Below are positions 25,133 to 33,801 of a DNA stretch of 49,069 bases, one piece after another. Location of the stretch: the NCBI RefSeq assembly GCF_003002025.1, contig NZ_PVZB01000041.1, positions 1 to 49,069 on the forward strand. The letters are read 5' to 3'. The notes below the pieces were generated by a model. The model was not told the origin of the DNA. It saw only the letters and a list, made by a program, of their open reading frames with translations, and ran no database searches. This DNA is from Paraburkholderia sp. BL25I1N1. GTDB taxonomy: Bacteria > Pseudomonadota > Gammaproteobacteria > Burkholderiales > Burkholderiaceae. Made by a program: the position numbers and the translations under genes. Numbering within the stretch: position 1 is the first letter of the stretch; each line of letters starts with the position of its first letter.

Positions 25133-26563
25133 ATGTCGCATGCCATTACTCGAGGCCTCGCGCTGGCCATTGCCACGGCCCCATTCCTGATCGCTTGCGG
25201 CGGCGGCAAGGCCGACAATCCAGGTCCGATCAACGCACCGCAATGTTCGGGCGCGAGTTGCGGCGTGCAAGGTCCGCCCGCCTCGGGCGCCGGCGCGGCG
25301 GCGTTGTGCCCGGCAACCGCCGACATCGTCAAAAGCACCTTCCTGGGTGGCGCGGGCAGCGGCGAAGTGGTGCAGCTGAACATCGATGCGACGGCGATGA
25401 CGTACACGCTGAAGTGGCTCAAGTCGCCGATCCCGCTAACCAGCGCCGATGTCACGATCACGCGCGAAGGCACTCAGATTACCGGCGCGGTAATTCATCC
25501 GCCAACGGGCATGCTGCCGACCGCGGAGCAAACGCGTTGCGCATTCATTCTCGGCAAAGGCACCGGCACCGCGCCTGCCAACGGCACGACCTACACGACG
25601 CCCGACTTCGTCAACAACCCGAACCCGCCGATGATCCTGGTGGGCCAGGGCGTGGCCGGCGGCGGCATTCCGGGCGCGACCGTCGAGTACGACGGACTCA
25701 CCATCATTCCTGGCATCATCGATCACGTCGGCGCAGTCCCGAACCGGCACTTCGATTTCTATCCGTTCCTCGGCTTCGCCAACACGACGAACGACGTCAC
25801 CAAGCTGGCCGGCACCTACAATGGTCTGCTGTATCACCTGGTGCCGTCGGGCTCGTACGCGGCGACGGCCACCAACACGGTCGAGACCTTCGACGCGGCC
25901 GGCAACTGCACGGGATCGAATCCGGCGAACGCAGCCTTTACGCCGAGTTCGAGCGGCTGCCTGACGACCGGCACGGCGTGGACCGCCAATAGCAGCGGTT
26001 ACTTCGACAGCCAGAATGCACCGCAGATCGGCACGCAGCTCAAGCTGCCGCCGCTGAATCAGCCGAGCGGCGTGTCCGCGTCGGCGCACATGATTCTCGG
26101 CCAGGTGAACGGCGCCACGGTGCCGCTCGTGATCCGCACGGGCTCCGTGAATCTCGGCACCGCCCCGCTGCACCTTGACGCCAAGGTCGACGACGAATCC
26201 GGCATCGCGATGCTCGCCGCCGCCACACCGCTTGCCTCCGGCGGCTTCGACGGCGGCTACGTCGGTGCGGACTCCAACTTCAAATACACCGCGGCGTTGA
26301 TCCAGGGCGGCGTCGGCACCTTCATCAATCCGTCGACTTCCGCTGGTGAAGACGGCTTCGGCCTCGGCTACGGTTTGCCGAGTCCGGGACTGGTCGGTGT
26401 CCAGCAGGCCAACGGTCAAAAGGGCCTCGCGATCTCGTCCGGCGGCCTGTATGCGATCGAGATCCAGGGAACCGTCAATGGCGGCGTAGCGCCGACGTCG
26501 CAACTCAGCAGCACGGCTTCGAGCGCGCCTTACTTCGGCATCGGAGCGCAAATCAGCAAGTGA
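25133..26563 (+). CDS. Lipoprotein, DUF2957-like, copy A
   Basis: A 476-residue predicted lipoprotein. The signal peptide ends in the lipobox LIAC with Cys22, followed by a Gly/Pro-rich linker. The mature protein is beta-rich and clearly paralogous to the next gene; shared blocks include GQGVAGGGIPGA versus GEGVAGGTIPGA, the HVGAVP...YPFLGF region and LAGTYNGLLYHLVPS. I recall the family as DUF2957 of Burkholderia relatives; no function is known to me. AAGGGAG precedes the ATG at 25133; an in-frame ATG at 25115 has no such site. First gene of a three-gene envelope operon. Confidence 0.8.
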   Translation: MSHAITRGLALAIATAPFLIACGGGKADNPGPINAPQCSGASCGVQGPPASGAGAAALCPATADIVKSTFLGGAGSGEVVQLNIDATAMTYTLKWLKSPIPLTSADVTITREGTQITGAVIHPPTGMLPTAEQTRCAFILGKGTGTAPANGTTYTTPDFVNNPNPPMILVGQGVAGGGIPGATVEYDGLTIIPGIIDHVGAVPNRHFDFYPFLGFANTTNDVTKLAGTYNGLLYHLVPSGSYAATATNTVETFDAAGNCTGSNPANAAFTPSSSGCLTTGTAWTANSSGYFDSQNAPQIGTQLKLPPLNQPSGVSASAHMILGQVNGATVPLVIRTGSVNLGTAPLHLDAKVDDESGIAMLAAATPLASGGFDGGYVGADSNFKYTAALIQGGVGTFINPSTSAGEDGFGLGYGLPSPGLVGVQQANGQKGLAISSGGLYAIEIQGTVNGGVAPTSQLSSTASSAPYFGIGAQISK

Positions 26564-26688
26564 ATCACGCGAGTGAGCCACGCAGGTAAGCCACAGCGGA
26601 CCGGCAGTGGGCGGCATGAGAGACAAATAGCAAAAAGGTGGCGGGACTGGGAGCCGGCCACACACAACGAAAAAATTCTGGAGGCGGT

Positions 26689-27933
26689 ATGAATTGGAGA
26701 ATCCTTTCGGTGCTCGCTCTTGCAGCACCGTTGTTGGGGGCGTGCGGCGGCGGCGGCGGAGGCGACGGCCCGGTGACGGAAGTCCGTCTGTGTCCGGCGT
26801 CGCTGGACTACGGCACGGTGTTCACGGGCGGCGGCGGTGACGGCGAACTGGTCAAGCTGCAGCTCGATACGACCAAGATGACCTGGCAAGTCAACTACAT
26901 CGAGTCGCCGATCCCGGCGACCACCGGTACGGTCGTCCCGACGCGCGCGGGCCAGACCGCCAGCGGCACACTGACTCAGGAAACCCTGCTGCCGACCAAC
27001 AAGCTCAACCAGTGCGCGTTCCGCCTGAACGGCGCGAGTCTCGATCCGAATCGTCCGGCGCGGATTTTCGTCGGCGAAGGCGTGGCGGGCGGCACGATCC
27101 CGGGCGCGGAGATTTCGTTCGGCGGGATTCTTGGCGTGGGCGCCGTGCCTGATACCAAGTTCCCGTACTACCCGTTCATCGGCTTCTCGTCGATTGAAAC
27201 GAATCTCGCGAACGTGGCCGGCACGTACAACCAGCTCGGCTATCACCAGGTGCCGTCGCAAAACTTCGCGCCGGTCGCGGTCGATTCGAAGATCACGATC
27301 AACGCGGACGGCACGTGGACCGAGTGCGACAACTCCGGCGTCAACGCGGGCAAGTGTCAGCAGCCGGGGAGCAACTTCGCGCCGGCGGCGGACGGCAGCG
27401 GCGCGTTCCAGACCAACAACTTCCTCGGCCAGGCTAAACCGACCCTCGCGGCGACCCCGAAAGCACGTGGCTACATGATCGTCGGCAAGCTGCGCAACCA
27501 GCTTGTGCCGATCCTGGTGCGAGCGGGCGCGGCGAACTCATCGGTGACGGTGCCGCAAAACGGCGCGCTCGGCCCGTACGCCGACGACGAATCAGGCATC
27601 TCGATTCTGTCGCCGCAAAGCGCGATCACGGTGAACTCGCAGAACGGGGAGTACATCGGCGTGGATAGCCAGTTCGACTACCGCACCACCGCGCTCGAAG
27701 GCACCGAGGCCACGCTGCTCGATCCGTTCAACGCCTCGCAGGCATCGCTCGCGACAGCGCTGAATCTGGACTTCACACAAGCCGTGCCCGGCGTGGTGAC
27801 GACGACGCGAGTGGGCGCTTCCACCGGCACCACGCCGACCGGAAAGATGATCTTCACAGGTGGTGTGTTCGGCTACCTGGATCTGACCAACGCGGCCTCG
27901 CCGTACTTCACGATCGGCGCCTTCGTCCAGTAA
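26689..27933 (+). CDS. Lipoprotein, DUF2957-like, copy B
   Basis: A 414-residue lipoprotein, paralogue of the preceding gene. The lipobox is LGAC with Cys19, followed by six glycines. Conserved blocks match copy A throughout, and both end with a short SPYFTIGA / APYFGIGA segment. GGAGG at 26680-26684 marks the ATG at 26689. It lies 125 bp after copy A and is followed by an OmpW-like gene, suggesting the three work in the outer membrane. Function is unknown; acyl-anchor and location are predicted only from the lipobox. Confidence 0.82.
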   Translation: MNWRILSVLALAAPLLGACGGGGGGDGPVTEVRLCPASLDYGTVFTGGGGDGELVKLQLDTTKMTWQVNYIESPIPATTGTVVPTRAGQTASGTLTQETLLPTNKLNQCAFRLNGASLDPNRPARIFVGEGVAGGTIPGAEISFGGILGVGAVPDTKFPYYPFIGFSSIETNLANVAGTYNQLGYHQVPSQNFAPVAVDSKITINADGTWTECDNSGVNAGKCQQPGSNFAPAADGSGAFQTNNFLGQAKPTLAATPKARGYMIVGKLRNQLVPILVRAGAANSSVTVPQNGALGPYADDESGISILSPQSAITVNSQNGEYIGVDSQFDYRTTALEGTEATLLDPFNASQASLATALNLDFTQAVPGVVTTTRVGASTGTTPTGKMIFTGGVFGYLDLTNAASPYFTIGAFVQ

Positions 27934-28105
27934 CGGACGCAGCACGCGCCGCCAATCCGCAACGTGGCGTTCGCGTCCCGGCTGCCGCGCAGTGTGACCG
28001 CTCGGCAGCCGGTGCCCAACGAATATGCAGCGCGCCGGCGTGGTTGCGAACCCGTCGCCGCTTGCCGCGCGCGATGAGCTTGAGCCGCGCCTCAGGAGGA
28101 ACAAG

Positions 28106-28930
28106 ATGAAAAAAATCTATTTCGCGTTACTGGCCGCCTGCCTGTCCGCCAGCGCGCACGCCCAGCATGCGGGCGACAACGTCGCCGTGCTCGGCTGGTT
28201 TCACGTGATGCCACAGGATTCGAGCTCGCCGCTCACCACCACCGTCGCGCCGACGCCGATCAACACGCCGCTGCGTCTGCCGAGTTCTTTCACGTCGCCC
28301 GGCACGAGTTTGTCGACCAACAGCGCCGACACCGTCGGCCTGGTGTTCAGCCACTACCTTACCGATCACATCGCCGTGACGACGGTGGCGGGCGTGCCGC
28401 CGGTCTTCAAGATCTACGGGCACGGCACCATCAAACCGCCGGGACCGGCCGGTGCGCTCGGCCAGCAGGATCTGGGCGATCCGCAGGCCAACCCGATCGT
28501 CAAGAGCGTGCGCCAGTGGAGCCCGGCGCTGCTGTTCCAGTACTACTTCAATGCCCCGACGGCGCATTTTCGGCCATTTGTCGGCATCGGCGTGTCCTAT
28601 AACTGGTTCTCCGACGTTCAGCTGAGCGAGAACTTTGTCCAGTCGACGCAGAACAACCTCGGCGCGGTGCTGGCTGCCGGCGCGGGCAAGCCGGGGCAGA
28701 CGCAGGTGTCGGCGAAAGCGTCGTCGTCATGGGCGCCGGTGTTCAACGCGGGCCTCGCGTACAACATCACCGATCACTGGGGTCTCGTGGCATCGGTCAC
28801 CTATATTCCGCTGAAGACGACCTCGTCGGTCATCATCAAGGCGGCGGACGGCACGGAACTGGGCGTGTCGAAAGCGGAATTGAAGGCCGACCCGATCATT
28901 TCGTTCCTCGCCGTCTCGTACAAGTTCTAA
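28106..28930 (+). CDS. OmpW-family outer-membrane protein
   Basis: A 274-residue predicted eight-stranded beta barrel. Residues 1-19 are a signal peptide (MKKIYFALLAACLSASAHA). Alternating hydrophobic strands follow, with OmpW marks such as GLVFSHYLTDHIAVTTVAG, SPALLFQYYFN, FRPFVGIGVSYNWF and FNAGLAYNITDHWGL. The last residue is Phe (SYKF), the usual signal for barrel insertion. AGGAGGA precedes the start. OmpW proteins form narrow hydrophobic channels; the cargo here is unknown. Probably co-transcribed with the two lipoprotein genes. Confidence 0.92.
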   Translation: MKKIYFALLAACLSASAHAQHAGDNVAVLGWFHVMPQDSSSPLTTTVAPTPINTPLRLPSSFTSPGTSLSTNSADTVGLVFSHYLTDHIAVTTVAGVPPVFKIYGHGTIKPPGPAGALGQQDLGDPQANPIVKSVRQWSPALLFQYYFNAPTAHFRPFVGIGVSYNWFSDVQLSENFVQSTQNNLGAVLAAGAGKPGQTQVSAKASSSWAPVFNAGLAYNITDHWGLVASVTYIPLKTTSSVIIKAADGTELGVSKAELKADPIISFLAVSYKF

Positions 28931-28948
28931 GTTCGGTCCTGACGCAAG

Positions 28949-28986
28949 AAAGCCGGCGGCCCTGCGCAAGGGTCAGCCGGCTTTGT
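28949..28986 (+). terminator. Terminator after OmpW gene
   Basis: Outer stem AAAGCCGGC / GCCGGCTTT with an inner CCCT / AGGG stem, then TTTGTCCTTT. The U-tract is modest. Confidence 0.75.
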
Positions 28987-29013
28987 CCTTTCTGGGAACG
29001 GGAAATTCGAGGC

Positions 29014-29042
29014 AAAAAAAAGCCCGCCTAAGTTGGCGGGCT
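29014..29042 (-). terminator. Terminator of the small RNA candidate
   Basis: Minus-strand AGCCCGCC, loop AACTTA, GGCGGGCT followed by TTTTTTTT. An ideal intrinsic terminator, which might also catch read-through from the LysE gene. Confidence 0.9.
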
Positions 29043-29073
29043 GAATCCATATCAGAGGAGACATGGAGGAGAC
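29014..29073 (-). ncRNA. Putative ~60-nt small RNA with anti-Shine-Dalgarno motifs
   Basis: A strong minus-strand promoter and an ideal terminator bracket a stretch with no reading frame of note. The predicted transcript begins GTCTCCTCCATGTCTCCTCT, so it carries two C/U-rich motifs (CTCCTCC and CTCCTC) complementary to ribosome-binding sites. The second sits in the loop of a small TCCAT / ATGGA hairpin. Then come the terminator stem and U8. I recall a betaproteobacterial toxic small-RNA family with an anti-SD motif; whether this belongs to it is unchecked. Transcription start is inferred from the -10. Confidence 0.65.
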
Positions 29074-29080
29074 AAGACAA

Positions 29081-29109
29081 ACTATAGCAAACGGCTTGGT
29101 GCGGCGCAA
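29081..29109 (-). promoter_or_regulatory. Promoter of the small RNA candidate
   Basis: Minus-strand TTGCGC (29109-29104), 17-nt spacer, TATAGT (29086-29081) preceded by TGC, an extended -10. An AGGGT/ACCCT imperfect palindrome and TAATTA lie just upstream (about 29112-29126) and may bind a regulator. Confidence 0.65.
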
Positions 29110-29197
29110 CATGCTAATTAGGGTAGACCCTCGACGTTGCAAATACACAACAGCTCGCCAAAATGTCCCGTCGTCTCCGCGGCGCCGCGCCTCGCGC

Positions 29198-29833
29198 TCA
29201 GTGGCGCACCAGCGCCATCATCGCGCCGAAGCCGACGAACACGCCGCCCGTCAGCCGATTGAACAGGCGGGCGACGCTGCGGCTCTTCAATTTCGCGCCG
29301 ATGCGAGTGCCGAATCCCGCGTACACCAGATACCAGCTCACCTCGATCACGGCGAACGTGGCGACGAGTACGCCAAACTGCGGCAGCTTCGGCTGCGCGG
29401 CGTCGATGAATTGCGGCAGCAGCGCCGCAGCGAACAAAATCGCCTTGGGATTGCTGCCTGCGACCAGAAAGCCGTTGCGAAACAGCGCGAAGCGCGAGCG
29501 CGCGGGCTTCGCGGCGAGTTCGTCGGCAGTGCCGGCGGTGGCTTCGTCGGCCGGCGCGCGCCACGCCTTGATGCCGAGATACACGAGGTAAGCGGCGCCG
29601 ATCATCCGCAGCGCGTTGAACATGGCTGGCCATGCTGCGAGGAAAACACCGAGACCCGCCGCCGACACCGCCAGCATCGACACCAGCGCCGACAGGCAAC
29701 CGGCCATGGTCGCGCTGGAACGGCGCAAGCCGTGCTGGGCGCCGTGCGTCATCACGAGCAACATGTTCGGACCGGGAATCGCTGAAACGACGAAGACAGT
29801 GGCGACGAATAGCCACCAGGTATGCAGACTCAT
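29198..29833 (-). CDS. LysE/RhtB-family exporter
   Basis: A 211-residue inner-membrane protein with about six hydrophobic segments. The N-terminal AIPGPNMLLVMTHGAQHGLR motif and the mid-protein GSNPKAILFAAALLPQFI segment are characteristic of LysE/RhtB amino-acid exporters. Substrates in this family include lysine, threonine and homoserine lactones; none can be assigned here. The ATG at 29833 is used; a GTG three codons earlier is an alternative and neither has a strong ribosome site. The small RNA candidate lies downstream on the same strand. Confidence 0.9.
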   Translation of the reverse strand: MSLHTWWLFVATVFVVSAIPGPNMLLVMTHGAQHGLRRSSATMAGCLSALVSMLAVSAAGLGVFLAAWPAMFNALRMIGAAYLVYLGIKAWRAPADEATAGTADELAAKPARSRFALFRNGFLVAGSNPKAILFAAALLPQFIDAAQPKLPQFGVLVATFAVIEVSWYLVYAGFGTRIGAKLKSRSVARLFNRLTGGVFVGFGAMMALVRH

Positions 29834-29915
29834 GGGAAGCACGGCGGATAAGGGAACGGGCGGCTATTATGCCCGCCCGCGTCCGTCACTGCCGCCTGTC
29901 AGTTGCTTTTAGCTT

Positions 29916-30785
29916 TTAGCGCCCGGCTCGCCGCGCGGCGACCTGCCCCAGCACCGCGAAATCCTTCTCGCCGTCGCCGTGAGCCACGGCTTCGATCAAG
30001 CTATCGCGCACCACGCTGGCGATCGGCAGCGGCGTCGTCACGGCGTCGGCAGCGGCCAGCGCGAGACGAATGTCCTTCAGACCGAGACGCGCCTTGAACA
30101 GCGCCGGCTCGTAGCGCTGCTCCGCGATCAGTTTGCCGTAGCCGGAATAGACCGGTCCCGGAAACAGGCCGCCCGTGATGACGTCGAGGAAATCCTGCAT
30201 AGCGACGCCGTGCCCGGTCACCAGCGTAGCCGCTTCGCCGAGTGTCTCGACCGCCGCGCCGAGCATGAAGTTGGCGGCGAGCTTCATGACGTTCGCCTGC
30301 TGCGGCAACGAACCGATGCGCCAGGTCTTCTGGCCGATCACATCGAAAATCGGCTGAACACGATCGATCGATTCGGCCGGTCCGCCCGCCACGATGGTCA
30401 GCTTGCCCGCCGCCGCGACATCGGGCCGGCCTAACACCGGCGCGGCGACGTAGTTGACGCCGCGCGACGCGTGCGCCGTCGCCAGTTCCTCGGCCAGCGC
30501 CACCGAGATCGTCGCCATGTTCACGTGGATCAGCCCGCGCGGAGCGTGTTCCAGCAACGAAGCGGTGATGACCTCGCGCAAGGCGCTATCGTCGGCGAGC
30601 ATGGAGAACACGGCGTCGCCCGCAAACGCTTCGGCCGGCGTCGCAACGACGCGCGCGCCTGCGTCGGCGAGCGGCTGCGCGCGCTCCGGTGAGCGGTTCC
30701 ACACGCGCACCTGATGCCCGGCTTTCAACATGTTTGCAACCATCGCGGCGCCCATCTCGCCGAGACCGATAAAACCGATGTCCAT
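29916..30785 (-). CDS. NAD(P)-dependent beta-hydroxyacid dehydrogenase
   Basis: A 289-residue member of the 3-hydroxyisobutyrate dehydrogenase family. The Rossmann motif FIGLGEMGAAMVANM is at the N-terminus. The substrate-binding stretch APVLGRPDVAAAGKLTIVAGG and the catalytic lysine in NVMKLAANFM (near 167) follow. Members reduce or oxidise small beta-hydroxyacids or semialdehydes such as succinic or glyoxylic semialdehyde; the exact substrate is not readable. It is divergent from the Mut7-C gene, about 95 bp apart. Confidence 0.9.
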   Translation of the reverse strand: MDIGFIGLGEMGAAMVANMLKAGHQVRVWNRSPERAQPLADAGARVVATPAEAFAGDAVFSMLADDSALREVITASLLEHAPRGLIHVNMATISVALAEELATAHASRGVNYVAAPVLGRPDVAAAGKLTIVAGGPAESIDRVQPIFDVIGQKTWRIGSLPQQANVMKLAANFMLGAAVETLGEAATLVTGHGVAMQDFLDVITGGLFPGPVYSGYGKLIAEQRYEPALFKARLGLKDIRLALAAADAVTTPLPIASVVRDSLIEAVAHGDGEKDFAVLGQVAARRAGR

Positions 30786-30879
30786 CTGTCGCTCCGTCTT
30801 CTAAAGAACTGGAAGTAAAACACACCCATGCGACACGTGCAGGACAGCGCGCAAAGAAACGCGGTGCGATACTGCGGTG

Positions 30880-31635
30880 ATGGTGACCGCGACATTCCGC
30901 TTCTACGAGGAGCTGAACGATTTTCTCGCCCGGCCGTTGCGCCGGCGCGCGTTCAGCTACGCCTGCGCGCCGGGCGCCACCGCAAAGCACATGATCGAAG
31001 CGCTCGGCGTGCCGCACACGGAGGTCGAACTGATTCTGGTCAACGGCGAGTCGGTCGGTTTCAATCATCCGCTCGCGGACGGCGATCGCATAGCCGTTTA
31101 TCCGAAGTTTGAAGCGCTCGATATCCAGCCGCTCCTGCGCGTGCGCGAACGTCCGTTGCGCGTGGTGCGTTTCATCGCCGACGCGCATCTGGGTGGCCTC
31201 GCGCCGCTTCTGCGACTCGCCGGCTTCGACACGCTGTACGACAACCACTATCCCGACGCCGACATCGAGGCGCTCGCCGCCGCGCAGCAGCGCATCGTCC
31301 TGACACGCGACCGCGAGTTATTGAAACGCCGCAGCATCACGCATGGCTGCTATGTCCGCACGCTCAGGCCGCGCGAACAACTGCGCGAAGTGTTTGAACG
31401 GCTCGATCTGGCCGGTAGCGCGCAGCCGTTCCGCCTATGCCTGATGTGCAATGTGCCGCTGCGGCGCATCCCCAAGGAAGAAGTCGGCACGCGTGCGCCC
31501 GACGGTGTGCTGGAACGGCATGCGCAATTCGTTACCTGCGACGTGTGCCGTCGAGTGTTCTGGGAAGGCACGCATTGGCAAAGAATGCGCGCGCTGATGG
31601 ACAGCGTGGCTGCCGCGCCGGGCCAGTCCGTTTGA
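30880..31635 (+). CDS. Mut7-C RNase domain protein with ubiquitin-like N-terminus
   Basis: A 251-residue two-domain protein. Residues 1-80 form a ThiS/MoaD-like ubiquitin fold (ATFRFYEELNDFL ... VNGESVGFNHPLADGDRIAVYP). Residues 95-240 match the Mut7-C domain, a PIN-like fold with FIADAHLGGLA, LTRDRELL and a zinc ribbon of two CxxC pairs (CLMC and CDVC). The domain is predicted to be an RNase on structural grounds; the natural target is unknown to me. Several GTG/ATG starts cluster at 30877-30883; ATG 30880 is used. Confidence 0.87.
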   Translation: MVTATFRFYEELNDFLARPLRRRAFSYACAPGATAKHMIEALGVPHTEVELILVNGESVGFNHPLADGDRIAVYPKFEALDIQPLLRVRERPLRVVRFIADAHLGGLAPLLRLAGFDTLYDNHYPDADIEALAAAQQRIVLTRDRELLKRRSITHGCYVRTLRPREQLREVFERLDLAGSAQPFRLCLMCNVPLRRIPKEEVGTRAPDGVLERHAQFVTCDVCRRVFWEGTHWQRMRALMDSVAAAPGQSV

Positions 31636-31770
31636 ACCTGCAACGAGGTTCATGCCGGTTCCGAACAGGCGTGCCAAGCCGTGCGCGCGGAACCCGAACG
31701 CCGCGCGCTCGCCCGAGGTCCGGCGCGGTGCGTACAATGCGGGATTACTTATCTGGCAGAGGCCTTCCGA

Positions 31771-32049
31771 ATGGCGATGAAAAAAACCGACCTTGAAAAG
31801 AACAAGGCGCTCAAGCTGAACAACGCACTGAAACTGTCGACCGCCGACCGTTTCGGCAAGGCCGCCGCAGCCGAACCGAAGCTCGATCGCCGCGAACAGC
31901 GCAAGCTCGATCAGGCGCAGGGCCTCGTCGCGTTTGCGTGCAAGCTGAACGGCGATCTGGTGACCGAGCTGAAAGAGCGCGCCGCGACCCACCCCGAAGG
32001 CATGACCGGTTTGCTGAACGAAGTCATCAAACGCGGCCTTGCCGGCTAA
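31771..32049 (+). CDS. Small conserved hypothetical protein
   Basis: A 92-residue basic, lysine-rich protein without signal peptide or membrane segment. The N-terminal half is charged and probably flexible (KKTDLEKNKALKLNNALKLS), the C-terminal half looks helical (KLNGDLVTELKERAATHPEG). A second ATG two codons in is possible. I do not recognise a domain; the helical end could be a ribbon-helix-helix-like or protein-binding segment, which is a guess. A strong terminator follows, supporting a real transcription unit. Confidence 0.7.
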   Translation: MAMKKTDLEKNKALKLNNALKLSTADRFGKAAAAEPKLDRREQRKLDQAQGLVAFACKLNGDLVTELKERAATHPEGMTGLLNEVIKRGLAG

Positions 32050-32075
32050 TCGCCGCAACAAAAGCTGCCCCAAAT

Positions 32076-32111
32076 GCAAAAAGGCCAGAGCTTGTGCTCT
32101 GGCCTTTTTGC
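32076..32111. terminator. Bidirectional terminator
   Basis: GCAAAAAGGCCAGAGC, loop TTGT, then the exact complement ending in CCTTTTTGC. The stem is 16 bp with A and T tracts on both sides, so it can serve the genes at 31771 and 32204. Confidence 0.93.
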
Positions 32112-32203
32112 TTGCGACACCTGCATCCGGTCGTGCTGCACTCGCCAGCATGCGGCGCCGTGCGATCGACCGGCGAAGCTGGCCCGAAGAATCGGGCAGC
32201 AGC

Positions 32204-32413
32204 TTAGTTTTGCGTGCCCTTGTCGTTCGTGCCAGCTGCCGAAGCGGCTGCCGAAACCGGAGCGCGCTTGCCGTGCGTGTTCAGCTTCTTGACGTGATGC
32301 TTCTTCGGCGCGCTTGCTGCAGCAGCCGGTGCTGCGTCCGACGCTTGTGCGAAAGCTTGAACAGAAACCAGCGCGATCGAAGCGGCTGCGAGCGAGACGA
32401 TAACTTTTTTCAT
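32204..32413 (-). CDS. Small Ala/Lys-rich periplasmic protein
   Basis: A 69-residue protein. Residues 1-22 are a clear signal peptide (MKKVIVSLAAASIALVSVQA then FA), leaving about 47 residues rich in Ala with a basic HHVKKLNTHGKR core. No domain is recognised. The composition resembles small Ala-rich secreted proteins common in Burkholderia relatives. The start at 32413 has a weak GGGGAA ribosome site. Function is unknown. Confidence 0.75.
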   Translation of the reverse strand: MKKVIVSLAAASIALVSVQAFAQASDAAPAAAASAPKKHHVKKLNTHGKRAPVSAAASAAGTNDKGTQN

Positions 32414-32784
32414 GTGTTGTTCCCCAAACCTGGACGACTGAGTCAATGTGAATGAATAAGCTGCACGGTGAAGCAGACAGGGCTTGAGGCGCCTTCCCGC
32501 TCCCCGCGGGAGAGTATTACCCAGTGTAGGCGGTTTGTCATGCCCAAAACTCGATATGTATTTTCCGGGAGACAGCTTGCTTTCGACCTGCTTTCACTCA
32601 TTAAGCGACCCGTACCAGGGGATTCACCTAGACCGACTGGAGCGAGGTTACGCGGCAAGCTGGCGTTCTCCAAAAAGGTCGGCAAACACATGATGTAGCG
32701 GTGTGCGCCCATATCGGGCTTTTCCGCGCAGGTGGATAAAATCGACGCCTGCCCGTCACGACAACCGAATTACAAAGACCACCG
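32414..32784. other. Gene-free stretch between small-protein gene and EamA gene
   Basis: Minus-strand ATGACA (32541-32536), a 16-nt spacer and TAATAC (32519-32514) could be the promoter of the small secreted protein. Overlapping short frames on both strands lack ribosome sites and family likeness and are not called. Confidence 0.4.
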
Positions 32785-33717
32785 TTGAAAGCCGAAACCC
32801 GCCAACACCTGCGTGCCAATGTCCTGATGCTGATCGCCGCGATAATCTGGGGTTCCGCGTTCGTCGCGCAACGCCTGAGTCTCGATGCGATCGGCCCGTT
32901 TCTCTTCACCGGACTGCGCTTCCTGCTCGGCGCGCTCGTCGTGCTCACGCTGATCGTTTGCGTGCGGCGCCCGGCACTCACCGAACTGTGGAAGCGCGAG
33001 CCCGGTGGCGCACGTGAGCTATTCGGCGCGGGCGTGCTGCTCGGCGCAGTGCTGGCCGCCTCGATTTCATTGCAGCAGATCGGCCTGCAATACACGAAGG
33101 TCGCCAACGCGGGTTTTATCAGTTCGCTGTACGTAGTGATCGTGCCGCTTCTCGGCGTGCTGTTCAGGCATCGCACGGGAATCGGCACGTGGCTCGGTGC
33201 GGCGCTCGCGGCCGCGGGCATGTATTTTGTGAGCGTCAACGAACATTTCTCGATGCTGTACGGCGACTGGTATCAGCTCGCGGGCGCGCTCGTGATCTCC
33301 ATTCAGATGATGCTGGTCGGACGTTTCGCGCTGCGCCACGACACGCTGATGCTTGCGCTCGTTCAGTTCGTGACGTGCGGGCTCGCGTGTCTCATAGTCG
33401 GTCTCGCCATTGAACCCATCAGCCTCGCGGTGATCGTTCGCGCCGCGCCGACCATCCTATACGGCGGGGCGCTGTCGGTCGGCATCGCCTATACGATTCA
33501 GGTCGTCGCGCAAAAGCATGCGGCGCCGTCGCACGCGGCGGTGATTTTCAGCATGGAGGGCGTATTCGCCGCGCTCGCGGCGTGGGTCGTGCTCGGCGAA
33601 ACACTGTCGGCACGCGCGCTGTTCGGATGCGCGCTGATGCTCGCGGGTTTGATCGTGTGTCAGGTGATGCCGGCGTGGCAACGCGGGCGAGAACGCGTGC
33701 CTGGCGCGTCGTCTTGA
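32785..33717 (+). CDS. EamA/DMT-family transporter
   Basis: A 310-residue inner-membrane carrier with about ten hydrophobic segments in two EamA repeats (about 10-145 and 160-295). Hallmarks are AAIIWGSAFVAQRLSL in helix 1, ALQYTKVANAGFISSLYVVIVP-like sequence at the end of repeat 1, and SMEGVFAALAAWVVLGE near the end of repeat 2. Substrates of this superfamily vary and cannot be inferred here. The start appears to be TTG at 32785; the first ATG lies 14 codons in, at the edge of the first helix. Confidence 0.88.
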   Translation: MKAETRQHLRANVLMLIAAIIWGSAFVAQRLSLDAIGPFLFTGLRFLLGALVVLTLIVCVRRPALTELWKREPGGARELFGAGVLLGAVLAASISLQQIGLQYTKVANAGFISSLYVVIVPLLGVLFRHRTGIGTWLGAALAAAGMYFVSVNEHFSMLYGDWYQLAGALVISIQMMLVGRFALRHDTLMLALVQFVTCGLACLIVGLAIEPISLAVIVRAAPTILYGGALSVGIAYTIQVVAQKHAAPSHAAVIFSMEGVFAALAAWVVLGETLSARALFGCALMLAGLIVCQVMPAWQRGRERVPGASS

Positions 33718-33801
33718 GGATGCAGCCAGTCGCCGCATTGGAAAGGGACGCGCACAAGGTATTTGCGCAGGCGGCCGCTGTCGCCGGCTTGCTCGCCGTC
33801 C

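Noticed and set aside
32443..32712. Overlapping 69-89 codon frames on both strands before the EamA gene
   Set aside because: No ribosome sites, no family likeness and mutually overlapping, so not called as genes.
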